DNA of 64,000 bases from Xanthomonas dyei (lineage in GTDB: Bacteria > Pseudomonadota > Gammaproteobacteria > Xanthomonadales > Xanthomonadaceae). The stretch's first letter is position 1; the number at the start of each line of letters is the position of its first letter. The translations under genes and the position numbers were made by a program. The notes under the pieces are model-generated. The model was given only the letters and a program-made list of their open reading frames with translations, was not told the origin of the DNA and searched no databases. The stretch lies in contig NZ_MDEE01000004.1 in NCBI RefSeq assembly GCF_002939865.1, forward strand, positions 1 through 64,000. Reading direction: 5' to 3'. Shown piece by piece: positions 33,763-44,045 of the stretch.

Positions 33763-33778
33763 GATGCGGCACGCGCAA

Positions 33779-33809
33779 TAAAAAACGGCCCTGCAAAGGG
33801 CCGTTTTTG
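33779..33809. terminator. Intrinsic terminator after rluB
   Basis: AAAACGGCCCT-GCAA-AGGGCCGTTTTTG: an 11-bp stem, with A and T runs on both sides, 18 bp beyond the rluB stop. It can work in both directions. The next about 290 bp (33810-34100) hold no supportable gene. Confidence 0.95.
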
Positions 33810-34100
33810 TTTGTACAACAGATTGCTCCGAGCATCACGATCGATTGCAGCTGTAGTGCAAGCGACGACGACCTCGCACTACCCAGCGGCGATCAAGCGC
33901 CCAAAGCGCTTCGCATCCAGGAAGCGGCATCCAGACGCCATGCGGCACTGGCACGATGCACGACCGCATGGGCTGGCCGACGGCGCATCGCGAGCAACGG
34001 TCAAACGGGTCTCGATGGCGCGAAGCCCCGCACAACACTGCCGACACTGCTCAGCTGCTGCACCCACATGACGCTGAGCGCAGCGATCTCTGGGCTGCGC

Positions 34101-34538
34101 TTACTTACGGCGCTCGATGACGAAGTTACCGACGTTGATGCCCAGATCGATGCCCTCGCCCGTGCCCGCCAGGGCCAGCGAGATATCGCCCTTGGTGACC
34201 ACCTGTGCGGTGCTGGACTTGACCACACCCGCATGCGCTTCGGCCGCGGCGTAGGTGCCGAACAGATCGTTGAGGCTGTAGGCGCCGGTGAACGAACCGC
34301 GACCACCGGTGATCTTGGACTTGCCAACGGTCAAACCGCCGCCCTTGCTGGAAATCTTGACCGGAATGACCGCCCCGTTATCGCAGGTGATAGTGCCGGT
34401 GCCGCTGGCAGTCTTGTAGAACACCGACCAGCCCGACAGGTTGAACTTCAACTGGCAATCGATATTGCCGGCGGCCTGCGCCTGCGGAGCCAGCGTTGCC
34501 GCGCCGAGCAGGGCAAAAAGAGACAGTGACTTGATCAT
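34101..34538 (-). CDS. Secreted protein of unknown function
   Basis: 145 residues. A clean signal peptide (MIKSLSLFALLGAATLAPQAQA, cleavage about residue 22) indicates periplasmic or extracellular location. Mature sequence contains two cysteines (in NIDCQLKFNL and ITCDNGAVI) able to pair, and a Gly-rich, beta-strand-like C-terminus (GGGLTVGKSKITGGRGSF and GEGIDLGINVGNFVIERRK). No family was recognised. It is monocistronic, convergent with rluB and divergent from the cyclotransferase gene. Confidence 0.8.
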   Translation of the reverse strand: MIKSLSLFALLGAATLAPQAQAAGNIDCQLKFNLSGWSVFYKTASGTGTITCDNGAVIPVKISSKGGGLTVGKSKITGGRGSFTGAYSLNDLFGTYAAAEAHAGVVKSSTAQVVTKGDISLALAGTGEGIDLGINVGNFVIERRK

Positions 34539-34700
34539 GTGTGCGTTGCCGGTGGTGGACGTGGCGCGAGACTAGCAGCGCCGGCGTAGCAGCCGCGACA
34601 AGGTCAACGCACCTCTCCAACGCGCGTTCAGCGAATGATTATCTCGGCGCGCGCATGGCAGCGCGCTGCACAAGCAGCCCCGACATGGGATCATTCGGGC

Positions 34701-35471
34701 ATGTCACGCATCGCCCACAGACTGCTCTTCGCCGCCCTGTTGCTGCCGTCGCTCGCGCATTGCGCCGAGACAATTCCGACCCGGGGCTTTACCGTCGTCA
34801 ACAGTTATCCGCACGACACCGCCGCCTTTACCGAAGGCCTGTTCTATCTCAACGGGCATCTGTACGAGAGCACCGGCGAGCTGGGCCACTCCAGCGTGCG
34901 CAAGGTCGAGCTGGAAACCGGCCGCGTGCTGCAGCAGGCCGATACGCCTGCGCCCTACTACGGCGAAGGCATCGTGGCCTGGGGCGACCGGCTGATCCAG
35001 TTGACCTGGCGTAACCAGCGGGGCTTCGTCTACGACCTGGCTACGCTGACACCGCGCTCGCACTTCGCGTATGCCGGCGAAGGTTGGGCGCTGACCAGCG
35101 ACGAGCGCAGCCTGTACATGAGCGATGGCACTGCCCGCATCCGCCGGCTGGACCCGCAAACGCTGCAGCAGACCGGCACCATCAAGGTCACCGCGCGCGG
35201 TAAGCCGTTGGACAATCTCAACGAACTGGAATGGGTCAAGGGCGAGCTGTGGGCCAATGTCTGGCTCACCACCCGCATCGCGCGGATCGACCCGGCTAGC
35301 GGCAAGGTGATCGGCTGGATCGACTTGAAGGCGCTGGTTCCCGATGCCGACAGCTTGACCGACCCCAGCAACGATGTGCTCAACGGCATCGCCTACGATG
35401 CCAAGCACGATCGGCTATTCGTCACCGGCAAGCGTTGGCCGAAGATTTACGAAATCCGGTTGGCTGAGTAG
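34701..35471 (+). CDS. Glutaminyl-peptide cyclotransferase (plant-type beta-propeller QC)
   Basis: 256 residues from the ATG at 34701; a longer frame to 34635 lacks a signal-like start. Signal peptide (LLFAALLLPSLAHCAE, about residues 8-23). The five-bladed propeller family has conserved FTVVNSYPHDTAAFTEGLF near residue 31, GEGIVAWGDRLIQLTW, LNELEWVKGELWANVW and NDVLNGIAYDAKHDRLFVTG. The enzyme converts N-terminal Gln of exported peptides to pyroglutamate; the Xanthomonas campestris enzyme has a solved structure, from general knowledge. No other gene in its unit. Confidence 0.95.
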   Translation: MSRIAHRLLFAALLLPSLAHCAETIPTRGFTVVNSYPHDTAAFTEGLFYLNGHLYESTGELGHSSVRKVELETGRVLQQADTPAPYYGEGIVAWGDRLIQLTWRNQRGFVYDLATLTPRSHFAYAGEGWALTSDERSLYMSDGTARIRRLDPQTLQQTGTIKVTARGKPLDNLNELEWVKGELWANVWLTTRIARIDPASGKVIGWIDLKALVPDADSLTDPSNDVLNGIAYDAKHDRLFVTGKRWPKIYEIRLAE

Positions 35472-35472
35472 C

Positions 35473-35568
35473 AGGGATTGGGGAGTCGGGATTGGCGTAA
35501 GCGATATTGGCGCAGGCGGCAGCATGCTCGCTGTGGCGAATCCCTAATCTCTCATTCCTAATCCCGAC
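35473..35568. repeat. Paired GGGATTGGGG / CTAATCCC repeats
   Basis: AGGGATTGGGGAGTCGGGAT at 35473 is complementary to the AATCCCTAATCT...CTAATCCC stretch at 35539-35566, with about 40 nt between. It lies between the convergent cyclotransferase and omega-amidase genes. The same kind of G-rich / C-rich pair occurs at 36390-36588, 60378-60536 and 63640-63730, so it is a recurrent intergenic family. Confidence 0.7.
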
Positions 35569-35581
35569 CGCCGACTCCGCC

Positions 35582-36382
35582 CTACTCGGTCAACGAAAAC
35601 GGATCCGCATCCAGCATTGCCGGGAAGCGTGCGCGGTGCTCGGCCAGTGCGACGGCGCTGAGGGTGGTGGTGACCACCTGCGGCTGCTCGCGGATTTCCA
35701 CCTGCGGCTGGCCGAGGAAATCGATCACCGCGCTGTCGCCGGCGTAGTGCAGCTGATTGCCATCTACGCCGACGCGGTTGACCGCAGCCACAAAGCACAG
35801 GTTTTCGATCGCACGTGCGCGCAGCAGCGTCTTCCAGGCATACGCGCGCGCAGACGGCCAGTTGGCGACGAACAATTGCAGATCGAAATCCAGCTGGCCC
35901 GGCCGCTCGACATCGAAGCGGTTGCGGCAGAACACCGGAAAGCGCAGGTCGTAGCAGATCTGCGGATTGATCCGCCACCCCTTCCAGTCCACGCACAGGC
36001 GATCGCGCCCGGCCGCGTAGCGCAGATGCTCGTTGCCGAAGCGAAACAGATGGCGTTTGTCGTAAGACTGCAGCGCCCCGTCCGGCGTGGCCCACAGCAG
36101 CCGGTTGAACACGCCTTCGGGCGTGCGTAACTGCACGCTCCCGGTAACCGCAGCGCCCAGCCGCGCCGACTGAGCACGCACCCACTCCACGGTCGGCCCA
36201 TCCATGCCTTCGGCCTTGTCGATGGCCTCGTTGGAGAACCCACTGGTGAAGGTCTCCGGCAGGATCACCAGATCGGTCTGCCCGGCCAACGGCTGCAGCA
36301 ACGCGCCGTAATAATCGCGATTGCCGGCCGGATCATGCCAACGGGTGTCGCCTTGGATCAGGGAGATGCGGAGGTCGTGCAT
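35582..36382 (-). CDS. Omega-amidase (YafV/Nit2-like)
   Basis: 266 residues of the nitrilase superfamily with the triad Glu (LPETFTSGFSNE, about 43), Lys (SYDKRHLFRFGNE, about 109) and Cys (PQICYDLRFPVFCRN, about 143). The combination FTSGF and RFGNEH is characteristic of the omega-amidase subgroup, which hydrolyses alpha-ketoglutaramate or alpha-ketosuccinamate. The neighbouring aminotransferase on the same strand (206 bp upstream) fits a glutamine-transaminase/omega-amidase pathway linked to methionine salvage. Confidence 0.92.
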   Translation of the reverse strand: MHDLRISLIQGDTRWHDPAGNRDYYGALLQPLAGQTDLVILPETFTSGFSNEAIDKAEGMDGPTVEWVRAQSARLGAAVTGSVQLRTPEGVFNRLLWATPDGALQSYDKRHLFRFGNEHLRYAAGRDRLCVDWKGWRINPQICYDLRFPVFCRNRFDVERPGQLDFDLQLFVANWPSARAYAWKTLLRARAIENLCFVAAVNRVGVDGNQLHYAGDSAVIDFLGQPQVEIREQPQVVTTTLSAVALAEHRARFPAMLDADPFSLTE

Positions 36383-36389
36383 ATGAGGC

Positions 36390-36588
36390 TCGGGAATGGG
36401 GAGTCGGGAATCGGGAATGGGTAGAGCGGCTGTGGTGGTGTCTGTGCGCTAAGTGGGTGACAAAGTCGGAGGGGCGAGCAGGACACCCGCGACGCGCTCA
36501 CGATTCCCTTTCCCGGGCCGGCAGGAATCGAGAAGGAGTCCAGTAACGCTCTTACGATTCCCCAATCCCGATTCCCCATTCCCGGCCC
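36390..36588. repeat. Inverted pair of GGGAATCGGGAATGG-type repeats
   Basis: GGCTCGGGAATGGGGAGTCG followed by GGAATCGGGAATGGG at 36390-36422 is complementary to CCCCAATCCCGATTCCCC with ATTCCC at 36560-36583. Together they bracket the roughly 200-bp gap between the aminotransferase and the omega-amidase. They could fold into a long hairpin in the transcript. Confidence 0.75.
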
Positions 36589-37737
36589 TCAGAGCTTCTG
36601 CAAACGTTCGATCGCCGCATCCAACGTTGCATCGTTCTTGGCGAAGCACAGCCGTGCCAGTCGCTGACCGGCTGGTGCCTGTTCGTAGAACGGCGAGAGC
36701 GGAATCGCGGCCACGCCCTTTTCGATCGTCAGCCACTTTACGAATTCGGTGTCGGGCAGATCGCTGATGGCCGAATAGTCCACCAGCTGGAAATAGCCGC
36801 CGGGCACCGGCAGCGGTAGCAGGCGCGTGGTCAGCAGCTGTTCGCGGAAGCGGTCGCGCTTGGCTTGATAGAACGCGCCAAGCTGCTCGTCGTGCTCGGG
36901 CTCGTCGCGGATCATCGCGGCGAACGCGTGCTGCGCCGGGCCGAAGCTGGTGAAGGTGTTGTACTGATGCACCTTGCGAAATTCGGCGGTGAGCGCCGGC
37001 GGTGCGATGGCGTAGCCGATCTTCCAGCCGGTGCAGTGGTAGGTCTTGCCGAAACTGGAAATCACGAACGCGCGCTCGCGCAGTTCCGGCCAGCGCAATA
37101 CCGATTCGTGACGGCGGCCGTCGAACACGATGTGCTCGTAGACCTCGTCCGAGAGCAGAAAAATCTCGGTGCCGCGCAGCAGTTCGGTCAGCGTCTGCAT
37201 GTCCTCGGCCGAGAGCATCGCGCCGGACGGGTTGTGCGGCGAATTGATCATCAGCAGCCGCGTCTTCGGTGTGATCGCCGCACGCAGCGCCTGCCAATCG
37301 ACCGCGAAGGTCTGCGGGTGCAGCGCCACATGCACCGCACGCGCGCCGGCCAGATCGATCGCCGGCTCATAGCAGTCGTAGGCCGGATCCAGCACGATGA
37401 CGTCTTCGCCGACCCGCACCACGGCGTGAATGGCATTGAAGATCGCTTCGGTGGCGCCGCTGGTGACGGTGATTTCGGTGTCGGCATCGACCTGTGCGCC
37501 GTAGCAGCGCTGGGCCTTGCCGGCGATGGCCTGCCGCAGCGACGCAACACCGGTCATCGGCGGGTACTGGTTGTGGCCGGCGCGCATGGCCGCTTCCAGT
37601 TCATCGACCAGGCGCTGCGGCACCGGGAAATCGGGAAAGCCCTGTCCCAGGTTGACCGCGCCGTGTTCGGCCGCCAGCTGCGACATGACGGTGAAGATGG
37701 TGGTGCCCACCTTGGGCAGCTTGGTCGTGAGGGGCAT
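36589..37737 (-). CDS. Pyridoxal-phosphate aminotransferase, methionine/glutamine type (YbdL-like)
   Basis: 382 residues from the ATG at 37737 ([18 protein letters not shown]), class I/II fold. Visible are [10 protein letters not shown] (PLP-binding Asn), [12 protein letters not shown], and the Schiff-base lysine in [17 protein letters not shown]. The N-terminal [19 protein letters not shown] and [15 protein letters not shown] are typical of the methionine aminotransferase YbdL group. It transaminates the keto acid of methionine with glutamine as likely donor, giving alpha-ketoglutaramate for the omega-amidase next door. Confidence 0.92.
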   Translation of the reverse strand: MPLTTKLPKVGTTIFTVMSQLAAEHGAVNLGQGFPDFPVPQRLVDELEAAMRAGHNQYPPMTGVASLRQAIAGKAQRCYGAQVDADTEITVTSGATEAIFNAIHAVVRVGEDVIVLDPAYDCYEPAIDLAGARAVHVALHPQTFAVDWQALRAAITPKTRLLMINSPHNPSGAMLSAEDMQTLTELLRGTEIFLLSDEVYEHIVFDGRRHESVLRWPELRERAFVISSFGKTYHCTGWKIGYAIAPPALTAEFRKVHQYNTFTSFGPAQHAFAAMIRDEPEHDEQLGAFYQAKRDRFREQLLTTRLLPLPVPGGYFQLVDYSAISDLPDTEFVKWLTIEKGVAAIPLSPFYEQAPAGQRLARLCFAKNDATLDAAIERLQKL

Positions 37738-37936
37738 CGTGCCTGTCCGGAACAAGAAACGGGGGACCGCGAGTGTACGCAAAGCGACCGCGCGGTTGCG
37801 CCAGACTCACCGCAAAACAGCGTTCCCGGACACATCGCGCCGCTGCGATGCGCCCGTGCCGCGGCCATCGTCGCTACAATGCGCGCCCTGTCCCGCCCTT
37901 CCCCATGCCGTCCTGCGACGGGAGCCCGCTGCGCCG

Positions 37937-38581
37937 ATGATCGAACCGCTGCACACTGCGCCCCCGCTGCTGGCGGCGCGCGCGCTGGCCTTCAGCCGCA
38001 ATGAGGAGCCGGTCTTTGGCCCGCTGGATTTCCATGTCGATGCCGGCGAAGCCCTGCTGGTGCAGGGCGACAACGGCGCCGGCAAGACCACCTTGCTGCG
38101 GGTGCTGGCCGGCCTGCTGCATGTGGATCACGGCGAAATCCAGATCGACGGCAAGACCGCCCGGCGCAGCGACCGCAGTCGCTTCATGGCCTACCTGGGG
38201 CACCTGCCCGGCCTAAAGGCCGATCTAAGCACCCTGGAAAACCTGCACTTTCTGTGTGGCCTGCATGGCCGGCGGGCCAAGCAGATGCCCGGCAGCGCGC
38301 TGGCCATCGTGGGCCTGGCCGGCTACGAAGATGCCCTGGTGCGGCAGTTGTCGGCCGGGCAACGCAAGCGGCTGGCACTGGCGCGGCTGTGGTTGTCGCC
38401 TGCGCCGTTGTGGCTGCTGGACGAGCCCTACGCCAACCTCGATCTGGATGGCATCACCTTGGTCAACCGGATGATCTCCGCGCATCTGCGCGGTGGCGGC
38501 GCGGCGCTGGTCACCACCCATGGCGCCTACGCGGCCCCGCCGGTGCGCACCCGCATGCTCACCCTGGAGGCCGCAGCATGA
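37937..38581 (+). CDS. ccmA: Heme exporter ATPase CcmA
   Basis: 214 residues. Walker A GDNGAGKT at 44-51, ABC signature [14 protein letters not shown], Walker [13 protein letters not shown]. CcmA drives release of holo-CcmE from CcmC-CcmB in cytochrome c maturation. The start ATG at 37937 leaves 199 bp to the divergent aminotransferase gene. The stop overlaps ccmB (ATGA). Confidence 0.96.
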   Translation: MIEPLHTAPPLLAARALAFSRNEEPVFGPLDFHVDAGEALLVQGDNGAGKTTLLRVLAGLLHVDHGEIQIDGKTARRSDRSRFMAYLGHLPGLKADLSTLENLHFLCGLHGRRAKQMPGSALAIVGLAGYEDALVRQLSAGQRKRLALARLWLSPAPLWLLDEPYANLDLDGITLVNRMISAHLRGGGAALVTTHGAYAAPPVRTRMLTLEAAA

Positions 38582-39273
38582 GCACGCCCTCGCCACAACC
38601 GTCGTTGCTGCAGGCCGCGCGCGCGCTGCTGCGTCGCGATCTGCAATTGCTGTGGCGTCGTCGCAGCGACGCGCTGCAGCCGGCCTTGTTCGCGCTGCTG
38701 ATCGTGGTGTTGTTTGCGCTGGGCCTGGGTGGCCGCCCGGACCTGCTGGCGCAGGCGGCGCCGGCGGTGCTGTGGCTGTCGGTGCTGCTGGCGGGCCTGC
38801 TGTCGCTGGATGCGCTGTTCCGCAGCGACGTGGAAGACGGCTCGATGGAGCAATGGTTGCTGGCACCGGTGCCGTTGGCGTGGTTGATCGCCGTGCGCGT
38901 GCTGCTGCATTGGGCGACCAGCGCCTTGCCGCTGATCGCAGTGACGCCGTTGCTGGGCGAATTGCTGCACCTGCCGCATGACCAATTGCCGGTGCTGCTG
39001 GCATCGTTGGTACTGGGCACACCGTTATTGAGCCTGCTGGGCGCAGTGGTTGCGGCACTGACGGTAACGATGAAACGCTCTGGTATTCTCGTGGCGTTGC
39101 TGGCGTTGCCGTTGTATGTGCCGGTGCTGGTGTTCGGCGCCGGCAGCGTTGCGGCCAGCGGGCAAGGACAGGATGCGGTGGGTGCGTTGTTGTTGTTGGG
39201 CGCCGGATTGGTGATCGGCATTGTGCTGGCGCCGTTGGCGGCAGCGGCGGCGATCCGGATTTCGCTCAGCTGA
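38578..39273 (+). CDS. ccmB: Heme exporter permease CcmB
   Basis: 231 residues with about six membrane helices, beginning with the conserved cytoplasmic segment [19 protein letters not shown], then [20 protein letters not shown]. It forms the membrane part of the CcmAB transporter. It overlaps ccmA by 4 bp and is separated from ccmC by 112 bp containing short GCCATCGCC repeats. Confidence 0.95.
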   Translation: MSTPSPQPSLLQAARALLRRDLQLLWRRRSDALQPALFALLIVVLFALGLGGRPDLLAQAAPAVLWLSVLLAGLLSLDALFRSDVEDGSMEQWLLAPVPLAWLIAVRVLLHWATSALPLIAVTPLLGELLHLPHDQLPVLLASLVLGTPLLSLLGAVVAALTVTMKRSGILVALLALPLYVPVLVFGAGSVAASGQGQDAVGALLLLGAGLVIGIVLAPLAAAAAIRISLS

Positions 39274-39385
39274 TCGATGTTGCAGATGCGCCATTGATAG
39301 GACACCGTAAGTCGTTCGGCGGTGTCGTACCGAGAGCTGTCTCCATGCAAAAAGCCATCGCCACGCCAAGAGCCATCGCCATCGC

Positions 39386-40757
<1,372 letters not shown>

Positions 40758-41081
40758 CGGTCGGAAGCAGTGGCGGCAGACCGGATCACCGGCAAGCGCA
40801 GGCAAGTGAGGGCCCTGACATCGGCGCGGATGGTGCCGCGTTGACGGCTTACCCGTCTTTGATGCTGTCGCTCCAGTTCCGCCAGGCAGCACGCCGCCGC
40901 GCGGCCGCGCACACCAATCAACCTGGCACCGCGAGATGGGAGCTGCGTGTTCCGGCAACACGTCGCAGCACAACATTAAACACGTGTTCCGGTAACGCCC
41001 CTGTGTCCGGCCTGCTCTGCTTCTTGATTGACGGTTCGCGGCAGCGGTCTATGCGTCTTTGCTCCCAATCCCGAGTTCCCC
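40758..41081. other. 324-bp gap between ccmE and ccmF
   Basis: The ccm genes on either side are on one strand and otherwise tightly packed. A 112-codon frame from a GTG at 40754 has no recognisable features, overlaps the ccmE stop and the ccmF start, and is Arg/Ala/Ser-rich as expected of shadow sequence, so it is not called. A single copy of the CCAATCCCGAGTTCCCC repeat lies directly before ccmF (41065-41081). Confidence 0.65.
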
Positions 41082-43019
41082 ATGCTTCCTGAGCTCGGCA
41101 CCTTTCTGCTGGTCCTCGCCCTGCTGGTCGCGCTGGTGCAGGCCGCATTGCCGCTGGCTGGCGCGCAGCGCGGGCGCCGCAGCTGGATGGCGGTGGCGCG
41201 CCCGGCAGCATTGGTGCAGCTGGGCCTGATCGCCGCGGCCTTCGCGCTGCTGACGCATGCGTTCTTGGTGCAGGACTTTTCAGTGCGCTATGTCGCCGAA
41301 AATTCCAACAGCCTGTTGCCGGTGATCTACCGCTACTCGGCGGTGTGGGGCGCACACGAAGGCTCGCTGCTGCTGTGGACGCTGGTGCTGGCGCTGTGGA
41401 CCGGCGCGGTGGCGGTGTGGTCGCGGCAGTTGCCGGCGCAGGTGATCGCGCGCGTGCTGGGGGTGATGGCACTGATCAGCATCGGCTTCCTGGCATTTTT
41501 GTTGTTCACCTCCAATCCGTTCGCGCGGCTGCTGCCGGTGCCGCTGGAAGGCGCCGACCTCAATCCGCTGCTGCAGGACCCGGGGCTGATCATCCATCCG
41601 CCGATGCTGTATTGCGGCTACGTCGGCTTTGCGGTGCCGTTCGCCTTCGCCATCGCCGCGCTGCTGGAAGGCCGCATGGATGCGCGCTGGCTGCGCTGGA
41701 CACGGCCGTGGACGAATGTGGCGTGGTCGATGCTCACCGTGGGCATCGCGCTGGGCAGCTGGTGGGCGTATTACGAACTCGGCTGGGGCGGCTGGTGGTT
41801 CTGGGACCCGGTGGAAAACGCCAGTTTCATGCCGTGGCTGGTCGGCACCGCGTTGCTGCATTCGCAAGCGGTCACCGAAAAACGCGGCAGCTTTTCCAGC
41901 TGGACCTTGTTGCTGGCCATTGCGGCGTTTGCGTTGTCGTTGCTGGGGACCTTTCTGGTGCGCTCGGGCGTGCTGACCAGCGTGCATTCGTTCGCTGCCG
42001 ACCCGTCGCGCGGGCTGTTCATCCTGGTGTTTCTGCTGATCGTGGTCGGTGGCGCATTGCTGCTGTACGCCCTCCGCGCGCCGGGCATGTCCGCCGGCAA
42101 CGACCCGCGCCGCGCGTTTGCCGGCAGCTCGCGCGAAACCTTGCTGCTGTTGAACAACCTGCTGCTCACCTGCGCCTGCGCGATGGTGCTGCTGGGCACG
42201 CTGTATCCGTTGCTGGCCGATGCACTGGGCCTGGGCAAGCTGTCGGTCGGCCCGCCCTACTTCGGCACCTTGTTCGTGGTGTTGATGGCACCGCTGGTGG
42301 CGTTGCTGCCGTTCGGCCCGCTCACCCGCTGGCAGCGTGAGCAGGCATCGCGGCCGCTGGCGATGCTGGCACCGTGGGCAGGCCTGGCGCTTGCCGCAGG
42401 CGTGCTGGCCTGGTTCATGGCGCCGCAAGGCCAGCTCAAAGCCGCCATCGGCGTGGCCGGCGCGGCCTGGGTGATGCTTGGCACGGCGCGCTTTCTGTGG
42501 ACCCGCCGCGCGGCCAAGGGGCGCAAATTCACGGCCGAAATGCTGGGCATGGTGCTGGCGCATCTGGGCGTTGCGGTGTTTCTGGCCGGTGCCTTGCTGG
42601 TGGAGTCGCTGAGCCTGCAACGCGAAGTCGCGCTGGCGCCTGGCCAGCAGGTGCAGATCGGTCGCTACGCGCTGCACTTCGACACCGTGCAAGAACTGCG
42701 CGGGCCCAATTACGTCTCCGACCGTGCCAACCTGCAGGTGTTCAAGGACGATACGCCGGTGGGCGTGCTGCATGCAGAAAAACGGCGCTATGCCAGCGGC
42801 GGGCAGACCTTGACCGAGGCGGCGATCCGCCCCGGCCCGTTCGGCGACCTGTATGTCGCGCTTGGCGAACCGCTGGGCAATCAGGCCTGGGCGGTGCGCG
42901 TCCACCTCAAACCGTTCGTCCGCTGGATCTGGCTGGGGGCCTTGCTGATGGCGCTCGGTGGCCTGGTCACCGCGGCCGACCGGCGTTTTCGTCGTTCTCC
43001 GGAGATCCAAGATGGTTGA
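41082..43019 (+). CDS. ccmF: Cytochrome c heme ligase subunit CcmF
   Basis: 645 residues with about 15 membrane helices. The WWD domain GWGGWWFWDPVENASFMPWL lies about 240-259, and conserved His at VWGAHEGSLL and LIIHPPMLYCGY flank it. CcmF with CcmH joins heme to apocytochrome c. Start ATG at 41082 is used; the frame is open 18 codons further upstream but without a conserved N-terminus. Overlaps ccmG by 8 bp. Confidence 0.97.
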   Translation: MLPELGTFLLVLALLVALVQAALPLAGAQRGRRSWMAVARPAALVQLGLIAAAFALLTHAFLVQDFSVRYVAENSNSLLPVIYRYSAVWGAHEGSLLLWTLVLALWTGAVAVWSRQLPAQVIARVLGVMALISIGFLAFLLFTSNPFARLLPVPLEGADLNPLLQDPGLIIHPPMLYCGYVGFAVPFAFAIAALLEGRMDARWLRWTRPWTNVAWSMLTVGIALGSWWAYYELGWGGWWFWDPVENASFMPWLVGTALLHSQAVTEKRGSFSSWTLLLAIAAFALSLLGTFLVRSGVLTSVHSFAADPSRGLFILVFLLIVVGGALLLYALRAPGMSAGNDPRRAFAGSSRETLLLLNNLLLTCACAMVLLGTLYPLLADALGLGKLSVGPPYFGTLFVVLMAPLVALLPFGPLTRWQREQASRPLAMLAPWAGLALAAGVLAWFMAPQGQLKAAIGVAGAAWVMLGTARFLWTRRAAKGRKFTAEMLGMVLAHLGVAVFLAGALLVESLSLQREVALAPGQQVQIGRYALHFDTVQELRGPNYVSDRANLQVFKDDTPVGVLHAEKRRYASGGQTLTEAAIRPGPFGDLYVALGEPLGNQAWAVRVHLKPFVRWIWLGALLMALGGLVTAADRRFRRSPEIQDG

Positions 43020-43614
43020 GTCACGTTCGCCCCGCCTGCCCACTGCCGTACTCGTGGGCGCCATCGTGCTGCTGCTCGCACTTGCAGCGCTGCTGGTCTA
43101 CGCGGTGGTGCGCTCCGGTCAGGGCGATCGCGATGCCCTGCCCTCGGCCCTGATCGGCAAACCGGCGCCGGAGTTCGCGCTGCCGCTGCTGCACGACCCC
43201 AGCATCGTGGTGCGTGCGCGCGAGCTGCGCGGCGCGCCGTACATCATCAACGTGTGGGGCAGCTGGTGCCCGGCCTGCCGCGAAGAACACCCGGTATTGA
43301 GCCGCTTTGCGTTGACCAAGCGCGTGCGCGTGATCGGCTACAACTGGAAGGACGAGCGCGCCGATGCCTTGCGCTGGCTTGAGCAGCTGGGCAACCCGTA
43401 TCTGCTGGTGGTCGCAGACAAGGACGGGCGCACCGCCATCGACTTCGGCATCGCTGCCGCGCCGGAAACCTTTCTGATCGACGGACGCGGCGTGGTGCGC
43501 TGGAAATACAGCGGCATGCTCACCCAATCCATTATCGACACCCAGTTGATTCCGATGCTGAGCAAGATCGAGCGCTCGCCCACCGCCGCACCGGACCTGC
43601 ACGCCCCCCAATGA
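43012..43614 (+). CDS. ccmG: Thiol:disulfide interchange protein CcmG/DsbE
   Basis: 200 residues: an N-terminal membrane anchor (about 11-33) and thioredoxin domain with active-site WCPAC (Cys86, Cys89) and the cis-Pro segment AAPETFLIDGRG. It keeps the apocytochrome CXXCH thiols reduced for heme attachment. Overlaps ccmF by 8 bp and ccmH by 4 bp. Confidence 0.97.
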   Translation: MVESRSPRLPTAVLVGAIVLLLALAALLVYAVVRSGQGDRDALPSALIGKPAPEFALPLLHDPSIVVRARELRGAPYIINVWGSWCPACREEHPVLSRFALTKRVRVIGYNWKDERADALRWLEQLGNPYLLVVADKDGRTAIDFGIAAAPETFLIDGRGVVRWKYSGMLTQSIIDTQLIPMLSKIERSPTAAPDLHAPQ

Positions 43615-44045
43615 TGCGCGCCTGGCTGCTCACGCTACTGCTGTTGCCCTGGCTGGCCCTGGCTCAGCCGGTCGGCGATCCGTCGCCGCTGCAATACCGC
43701 TCGGCAGCCGAAGAAGCGCGCTTTCATGCGCTGACCGCCGAGCTGCGTTGCGTGCAGTGCCAGAACCAGTCGCTGGCCGATTCCAACGCGCAGATTGCGC
43801 AGGACCTGCGCCGCGAGGTACTGGCCTTGATGCACGAAGGCCGCAGCGATGCGCAGATCCGGCAGTTTCTGGTCGCCCGCTATGGCGAGTTCGTGCTGTA
43901 TCGCCCGCAGGTGGAATCGCGCACCTGGCTGCTGTGGTTCGGCCCGTTGCTGGTGTTGCTGCTGGGCGGGGTGGTGGTGATGGTGGTGGTGCGTCGACGC
44001 AGCGCGGCGGCGCCCGCGTTGCCCGCCGATGAGCAGGAGTGGTGA
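43611..44045 (+). CDS. ccmH: Cytochrome c maturation protein CcmH (N-terminal type)
   Basis: 144 residues: signal peptide, the thiol pair in RCVQCQNQS (Cys47, Cys50), then a membrane helix (WLLWFGPLLVLLLGGVVVMV, about 105-124). It is the split form; the TPR part is encoded separately by ccmI downstream (TGATG overlap). Confidence 0.96.
   Translation: MMRAWLLTLLLLPWLALAQPVGDPSPLQYRSAAEEARFHALTAELRCVQCQNQSLADSNAQIAQDLRREVLALMHEGRSDAQIRQFLVARYGEFVLYRPQVESRTWLLWFGPLLVLLLGGVVVMVVVRRRSAAAPALPADEQEW

Noticed and set aside
33811-34071. Small plus-strand frames after the rluB terminator
   Set aside because: Overlapping open frames on both strands, Arg/Ser/His-rich composition, no ribosome site.
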